In this document: positions 25,026 to 34,000 of the stretch, piece after piece
Layout: every line of letters starts with the position of its first letter
Position numbering within the stretch: position 1 is the first letter of the stretch
Virus record (IMG/VR): IMGVR_UViG_3300025873_000016
Span: 1 to 35,998 of that record
Origin: a virus
Reading direction: 5' to 3' (one strand)
Length of the DNA stretch: 35,998 nt
Position numbers and translations under genes: made by a program
Notes under the pieces: generated by a model
Database searches by the model: none
Seen by the model: the letters and a program-made list of their open reading frames with translations, nothing else
Told to the model about the DNA's origin: nothing

Positions 25026-28000
25026 ATGAATCAACCAGGTCGAGCAGTAGAACCCAGTCAGCAACAGCAACAATGGAAGCCAGAGATGACAGAAAAAGCT
25101 CTGTCACGTATAATGGATGTCTATGATAAGACCCCATCACGGTTTTCAACTGAAGACATTGATAGGATAAAGAAGCATGCAGAGTTTTATGGCAAGACAT
25201 TCTATGAAGGTGAGTTTCAATTAACAGAAGCTATTAAGCAGTTTGGTGCTGGCTTTATTGAAGGCTTCACTACTCTTAATGTAGCTGACCATCCAGATAA
25301 TGAATATGAAGCAGTAGCTCGTAATATAGGGCACTTGTCTGGGTTTGCCCCAGGTATGCTTGCTAAGCCTTTAAATGTACTTGGGAAAGCAGTGCAAGCT
25401 AAATCATTAGTGAATGCTGCTCATAAACTAGGCGCTATTAAATCAATTCCTATGCTTGTTGCAGATAGGGTCACAAAAGAAACTTCAAAATTATTTACAA
25501 GAGCTGCTAAAGCTAGTACCGTAGGTAGGACTGGTGCCGTTAAGGAGGTCTCTGACTTTTTCCTTGGAAATAAAGCTAAGCATATTGTAGAGGGTGCCTT
25601 TCATTTAGGTGTAGCCTCTGGTGTTTCTTCCTGGCAAGGTGGAGTCGATGAAATGATTTCAGGTTTTATTGGTGGTGCTCAAGCAGGTGCAATGTTTAGA
25701 TTAATAGGTAATCATCTTAAGGTGGATAATCCTATGGGAACTAAACTTGCTAGAGGATTAGCAGGGTCTTTATTTATGGGACTACCATCCACAATACGAG
25801 GAGCTACTACTCCTGAACAAGTTTATGAATATATGATGGGAGCTTACTTTGGTAGTAATGAGGTTAGTTGGGCTCGACATAGAGCTCTTAAAACTTTAGG
25901 CAAAATTGAGAAAACTAAAGAAGAAAGTATGGAAGACTATGTTAATACGCTTAAAGACCCTGAAACTATGGAAGGTTATGCGGAATTACCTGAAGAAGTA
26001 AAACCTATACTTAAAGAAGAAATAACAAAGCGCTATGGCAAGAATGCTGAAAATTTAGCTGCTGGTTATGAGTTATCTAAATTAACTGACCAACTATGGC
26101 AGGTTGATAAGAAGACCAAAAAGATAGCTGGTATGGAAACGACTGAAGAATATATAGAGGGTGAGAAGCGTCTTGTATTAGAAAAGGAGCCTAGTCTGCA
26201 GATATTATCTGGAGCTGGTCCAAATACAGAAGCTACTTGGCTTAACCAAGGTAAAGAGTATGGTTATAAACCCTTTTCATATAAGCAAGTTGGTGAAAAA
26301 AAGAACACTGGGCCTGATGTATTTGGCATCAATCTACAGCCTAGTGAGTTAGAATCCCCACATGTTAATAGAGCTATAAAAGCTGCTAATGAATCACTTG
26401 GCGCTAATCTAAATAATCTAATACAAAATACAGATTATAGCTCAAGATTCCAATTAAATAATATTAGAAAACAATACTATCTAGTGAACAGGGCTGAAGC
26501 TGTATATGCTGTAGGTGAGTTTGCTGAAGCGTCTAATAAAAGTAAGTGGGCAAAGGCTCGCCCTTCATTTGCTCAAGTTAAGGGTAAAGCTAAATGGGGC
26601 GTGCAAATGGCTATTGATATGAAGAAGCCTACATTTGTATACGATTTAGGGACTAAGAAATGGCATCAATATTCTAGAAGCTCTGGTAGGTTTAATCCAA
26701 TGGAAGGAATGCCAAAAAGACCGCCTAAGATAATAGCTGGACTTGGCAATCCTGGAAGAGAAACATCTAGCGGTAAGTTTATTAAAGACCCTCAGGCAGT
26801 AAGAGCAATAGAAGAGTTCTTTGCACAGAATCTAAATAAAACTGCGAAGTATGCAGCATTAGATTTAAAGAAAGCTAGCGCTACTGGTAGGACTACCTAT
26901 GTAGACTATGGTAGTAAAACAAATATGAAGCTGTCTACCTTTGACCAGTCATTCTTTAAGTTTAGAGGTAAGCATTTTAAAACTATTTCAGGCGCTTATG
27001 AAGCATGGAAAACAGGCGAGTATCGCGAAGGTTATACTAAGCTCACTGGATGGCAAGTTAATAATAGATTAAAATCTGAGAAGGGTGTTAAGACTATTGG
27101 TAGGGCTCGTAGAGAAGAATTGCTTTCTGAAATCATGGCTGAGAAGTATGATGCCGATAGAGATTTTTCTAATGCTGTTGATAGCGCTGGTAATATTAGA
27201 GTACCTAGCAATGACCCATTATGGGGAGAGCATTACACACAAATGCTGGAAAGCTTAAAGGGTCGTAGAGCTGCAGAGCTTGAAGCATCTGGTGAAGCTA
27301 TCGAGTTTAATGAACGCTCTATACTTACTGAAGAAGAGCAAGTAGACCTCGATAAAGTTAAGAAGAAAATTAAAAAATTAGATGATAGTATAGAAAAACT
27401 CCATGATGAACTAGAGTCTAATAAGGATGAATTTGGCGAAGCTATTGACCTTGAACTTGATTCCGAAGCATCTGGAAAACTCAAAGAGGCTACTGCTGAA
27501 TTAGATACTTATGTATTAAGAGAACGTACCTTAGAGAATAAACAAGAAGAATTAGAGACTGAACTAAGCTATCGTGATGAAGTGAAGATTCATGATGAGT
27601 CCTTATTAAAAGCTGAACTTGCCGATATACCGGCAGATGATATCTCCATGATACAACCTGGATTAAAAGCTGAATGGTTTACTAGAAATCATATGCCAGA
27701 AGAACTTTGGACGAAGGGTGCTACTAGTATTGAAGATGTACATGCAACACGATTTAAAATCATCCAACAAATAGAACAGATTTTTCAGAGGCATGTTGAA
27801 AAGGGGTCTAAACTTAATAAAGTTGACCAAATTATAAATGACATACAAGAAGATATAGGTGTCTCTTTGCTTGGTAAGAATGAAGCTATAGCAGAACTAA
27901 GACAATGGATTACTATGTTCAATCAAAGTATCCCTGTTAAGCACTTTAGAGCTACTCCTGGCCGCATCATGCATATTGAGGAAAAGAATAGGCAGACTAG

Positions 28001-31000
28001 CTTATCTGGGCTTAGAAAAGATATGAGAGAGCCATTAAAGATTATTGAGGAGGTCCATCATGAACTCACAGGCAGACCAGAGGAATCTGTATATGGGATA
28101 CTTGACCATATTAGTCGTAAGGAAGAAGGTCAATACAGAGATTATGAGGTCAGTAGGTATAGAGAGCTTGATGATGTAGGTAAGGGGAAATTTAATAGAG
28201 AACTATCTGCTATGATAAAGTATATGGGTGTTAAAGATACCTATATTGATGGTAAAGGAAATCGTCGTAAAGGTGGCGGTGGATGGTATATGTATGGTGG
28301 CAAAGGTGATAACGATAGAATTATATGGATGAAGTATCATCCGCATATGCGTACAAATAGGCTGAATTTTGAGAGTCAATGGAATAGCTTATCTAAAATG
28401 ACAAGTAAAATTAAGGATTTTAAAAAATATAGAGACGAAGCTCAAGCTGAATTTATAAAGACCTTTACCTCTGGAAACCCAAAATTTAAAGGTCTAACAA
28501 AGACAGAAGCCTTAGAATCCTTTAAACGCTCGTTTTGGTCCAATGTGATGTATGACCTTGCCTTGAATAGGTTAGAGCCTACAAGGGCTAATATAGAGCT
28601 CCTATTGACAAATAAGGGTTTTATCAAGAACTCAACTGCATTTAATAAGCGTGGACAAATATGGTTCACTAACTCATATCCTGGTGATAGAATTGCCATG
28701 GCCAAGGAGTTAAATGAAACTTATATAGATGCTGAGGGGGTTGAGCAAGTTGGTCGTGGTAAGCAGCCATTAGTAGAGAATGCTAAGGGTGAACTTGGCT
28801 ATCAATATATAATTACAAGAGACTTATCTAAAGAAGTTGAAGATGCTATGTCTAAAGATGGGTTTTATTCTTGGGATACTATCAGAAAAACTACCGAACT
28901 ATCAGAAAATGTAGATGGTGCAATTCTAGTTACTCAAGAAGTAGTGGATGCTATGAATAAGGATTTTGGTATGCCTCATTCTGGTCAAAATAAATCATTT
29001 ATTATAGCAAGAAATCCTAAATATACAACAAGAAGTGATGGTACAGTTACATCTGAAGCTCAAGGAGCATTATTAGGTAAGTTTATGTTCCATACTGTTG
29101 GACTAGAGATGTCTAAAATGATGAAGGCTAAAGGCTTACATATGATTATGCAGGAATCAGCTGTCAAACAATTAGGTACACGTAAAGTTGGTAGATACTC
29201 TATTGAGAATGGTGAAATTAATATACATGACTCTGAACTAAATCACTTACTACCTTCTGAGGTTAAGGGTAACTTTTCTGTTAAGCAGAGTAAGCATATG
29301 CTAGAAGACCAAGCTATACCTAAACAACTATTTACTTCATTAATGCCATTAAGCTGGAAAGAACTTGATGCTGATACAATTAATGATATGTACTCATCTA
29401 TTATCGGTGAGCGCATGGCAGGTGATGCAGTTGTTAATGAAAATGCAAGAAAATATATAGCCGCTCGTAAAGATGGAGCACTAGGCACCGAACTTGTCAA
29501 AGAACAAAATGCAATACTAAAAGACCTTGACAAATTAGGTATCGCTGAGACTATTGGATTATTGCAAGCCAATCATTCTGAGCAGATATCAGCTGCTGTA
29601 TATCAGAAGATATTAAAACAATCTCTTGACCTAGTTAAGGAAGAGATGCGGGATAAGCAATACACTGAAGAAGAATTTAATGCTGAGGTTCTCCGATGGG
29701 AAGAAGAGAATGATGCTACTGGTAGACATATTAAACTGGCTCTTGAATGGGCTAGAGATAAACGCAAACAGGGCATGGAAGCTTCTGCTTTAGGTACAAT
29801 GCTGCATAAATATGTTAGAGATTATCGAATGACTGCCGTCAAGAATTATATTGTTAAGTCAGCTACTAGACCTAAGATGGCTAATTCACTAACATCTGTT
29901 ATGCGTCCATATGATGAAGGGTTACGTGTAGATTTAGATGGCGCTAATAAATGGTTAAAGAAGCTTGATGAAGTAGGTGGAAAAGCTATTGGTAAAGTTT
30001 TAGGTGAAGATATATATGCTGATGAGATATTCTTTTTAGATGATAAATATGCAAAGCGTAAAATTAAAACAGGTATCAGTGGTATAGACCATCCACGATT
30101 AACTCTTGGTGAGTTATGGAAGAATTATGAAGGTAAGGAATATGAGGCACAACCAGAAACTAAAGCGGCTGTAGAAGAGTTTTTTAATGCTGTGACAGTT
30201 CGTGTGCCTATGGATTCAATGTCAGGTGCGCAAGTGCTTCATTTTAAAGGCTTTACAGGTAGAGATGGCCATGGTATTTTACTTCATTCTAGAGCTATGA
30301 GAGCTGAAGGTGGCGCAGATTTAGATGGAGATAAATCATTTGTATTCTTTGGTGGTGAAAATGGTATGCAACCAGCATGGAAAGAGATGTATAAGTCTAA
30401 TAAGGAAGAGTTCTATTTTGGAGAAGGGGCTGGCAGGAAGAAGAGACAGCTTGTGGGAGATAACAAAGAATCTAGGGTTCCCGCCTCAGTACATAAAAAG
30501 CAATCCCTGTATAGAGAGCTATTAGCTAAGTTTATTATTACTAAAGATACACCAGCTAATGACAAAAATCGATTAGCTAAAGCACGATATAACTCTAAAG
30601 CATATCAATACTCTCCTGTAGAAAGAATACGTATTTCTCAAGCTGCAGTAGATGGCCGTAATCAGTTAGGTCCAGCAGCATCATCAACTCAAATTATGCA
30701 GGCTGCATATAATGCGATTATGGCAGTCCCTGACAAGCAAGATAAATTTAGAATATCTGTTAAGGGGGAAAAAGACCATGTAAAGTCTCTTAAAACTGGT
30801 AAAGATGTATATAAATATAGAGAAATTGAACTCACTATTAAACCAAAAGAAACAGCTGATGATAAGTTGCACCAGCGTAACTTAAAAAGGGCTATGATTG
30901 GTTTAGCCTCTGACCCAATGGATGAACTTGGCTTAAAATCCAAAGAGAAGTGGTTTGAATATTTATGGAATGCTCACTTTAAAGTTGCAGATATGAAGCA

Positions 31001-34000
31001 GGTAGTTAAAGGTCGAGTAGTGCCTATAAAGAGCGGTATGAAATTTAAAATTGAAAAATCTCTCACTGCCAATAATCTCAAAGCTGGGGTATATGGAACT
31101 TTTAGGGATATTAATGATGCATATTGGGGTCGTAACTGGACAAAAGGTCGCAAGCATTCTATGGAAGAAATCAAAGAGCTTGGAGTTGGAGCATATTCTC
31201 TGGCAGCAAAGCCTGAGATGCTTAACTCTTTCTTAGGTAAAATCGGAGTAGACTTAGCGGGACTAGACTGGAGCGACCCTATATTTAATAGAGTTGATTT
31301 ACCACAGCTCAATAAGTTATATGTTGATTTTGACAATGATATTGAAGGTTTAGAGTGGATGAAGGCTTTATTAGGACGCTCTTCATTAAAAAGTGTTATG
31401 TCTGATTACATTGTGAGGGTTAAGGAGAATGACCTATATACTCCTGAAGGATTAAGACATGCAGCTAAAACTTATAAGCGTTTTATGAGAATGATAAAAG
31501 GTACTCCTTATGAGAGTGACCATTATGGATTAAGAATAGCTAAAGAAGCTGGTGAAAAAGGTACTAAGAAGCGTAAGGAAATGTTAAGTGGGTTAAATAT
31601 GTTAGCCGAGGACTATCTCATAAATGATTTAACTGATATGGTTACCGTTGAGCTAGTAAGGGATGCCATAAATGCTGGTAATGAGAGTGGTAAACTCTAT
31701 AATGCAACTGGAATGAACTTTAAGGAACAGGTAGCTGAAATCTTTGGACATGTAGAAGCACTAAAGGATTTATCTTGGCTAAAAAACAAACAAAGAAATC
31801 AAATGAAGGATATGCTAACGGAGATTGAAGAGCAGGACCCCGATTGGATAAACTTTGAAAAAGAAGTGAAGGATGCCGTTGAGCAGGTTTATCAGGAAAC
31901 TAAGAATGTTGAAGCTAAGAAGATAATACAAGAAATTAATAAAAAAATGTCTGGCCAACAGTCAGCTTCACTTGACCAAGTTGAAGTTGATAATAGGATT
32001 AGAGATTATAAAACTCAGCTTACACCTGAAGGTAGACGCCTATATGACCATTTAATGCTTGGTAGTTTACGTAAAGGAAATGTTGAAAAATTAGAACAAT
32101 TTATGTACTCTAATAAGAAACTTAGCAGAGTAACTCTTGACGCTATACATGCAATTAATATGGAAGCTGCAAAAACATCTATGTCTAAGTTAGGATTCTT
32201 AAGCAATGCTATAGACGTAGTCCATGCTAAAGAACATATAGGTGCATTTAATGATAAGTTCTCATCTACATGGGAGCAACCTATGGATAAAGAGCTAAAG
32301 GCTGTAGAAAAGCAATCTGAGAAAGATTTGGTTGCTGAGAAAGCTAAAGAAGTTGGTATACCAGTTGAAGGAGAGACTGCTGATAAGAATCCTATAGCTA
32401 AGATGTTTGCCAATACAGGATATGAACACTTGAAAGAGGGTAAAATTGACAAAGAGTACAGCGGTGTCGTATCAGAAATAGCAACCATTTTAAATGGTGA
32501 AGGGCAGTATGTCAAGACCAAGCTTAATGATTTGGTTAGAGGTATATTAAATAAAGACTTAAATGCAATGAATAAGCAGGATTTTATAGCATTACGGAAT
32601 TACTTGGTTGATATAAAGACAGGTAGTATCTGGCAACAAATGTTTGATAAGGATGGCCCTACTAAACTGGGTAAGCGGCATACTATGTTATTCCCTCGAG
32701 CTATTAATGAAGAGTTAATGCGAGATGAAATACAGCTAATGGAAAAAAAGGGTATGTATTTTGATTATTCTGGGAGAGGACAAAAAGGTACTATGTATGT
32801 CCCTACTGGCTATATAGGTAAACTTCAAAACTTTATTGGTCGTGCTATGGAAGAAGCAACTAATATAGGTGACGAATTTGTCAGCGACTTAAAAGAGCGA
32901 ATGCTATTCTTAGGTGATATACCTCAAGGAGAAGCATTAAGACAAATAGCTGTAGCACAGAGGAATGCATTGCAAGGTGAAATTATTAAAAATGACGATA
33001 AAAAAGCTGCTATGGGTTACTTTAAACGACGCTCAGATACTGAAGCAGCTCATAATTGGCCTAAATTAAAACTACGTGAGTTTGTTGTTGATACTCCAGA
33101 TGGACGTAAGAGAATGACTGGCGAAGAAGTTGTTAAGAGAATTAACGATGCTTATACTTCATATTTTCGAGAGTTCTTTTCATTTATAGAGGGTAACGAT
33201 AGAGCCTTAGATGATTGGACTGTTACTGATATGAACATTGATAAGGGAGAAGTCCCTATGGTTGATGTTAAGAGTTTTTTAAAGCATTTAGAAACCCAGT
33301 GGATGGGCAACAAAACAGACAAAGCATTCTGGACTAACATAGGGAATGATGGCGTTCGTCGAGTTGCAAGAACTATGATGGCTGGAATGATGAAGAAAGA
33401 CCCTAAAATTAGAGCTGCTTTTTTACGTCAGCCACATGCTGAAACAAAAAATATTAAGTTTGAAGCATACTGGCCACATATGTTGTTTGATAGAGTTGAG
33501 GCAAAGAAAGCTAAGGAAGCTGAGTTAAAGAAGATTATGGAAACTCCTGATAGTGAAATGACACAGGAACAGCGTAATAAAGCCCTTGCTAAGCTCATGT
33601 ATAAATATAAAGCTGTTGACGGAGAATGGCCAACTCAAGATTTAGAAGAGTGGAATGTAGCAGATGAGATTGTTAAAGAAATATCTGATAAAAAGAAAGT
33701 TAAAGATGACTTAATCGATTACTTTAATCCAGATGAACGTAGTGGCTCTATGAATAATAGAATAACCCACATGGAAGGCTGGACTATGGATGAAGCTGCT
33801 GTAGATACATATACTAGGAGTACAGTTCAATCCTTCTTTAAACAATTAGGACAAATATTCTCAAAGCAAACTATTGAAGAAATGGGACGAGGCATGTATA
33901 AAAAGTGGGGGCCTGAACAGACAGATGCTTGGCAAACACATGCTAAATTATATGCACAGGACGCCCTTGGCAATCCGTCAAATATCCCTCAAAAAATATA

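Noticed and set aside
29931-29945. A second DLDG sequence in the giant protein (residues 1636-1639)
   Set aside because: It reads DLDGA and lacks the third aspartate of DxDGD; the complete motif is at 1765-1769.
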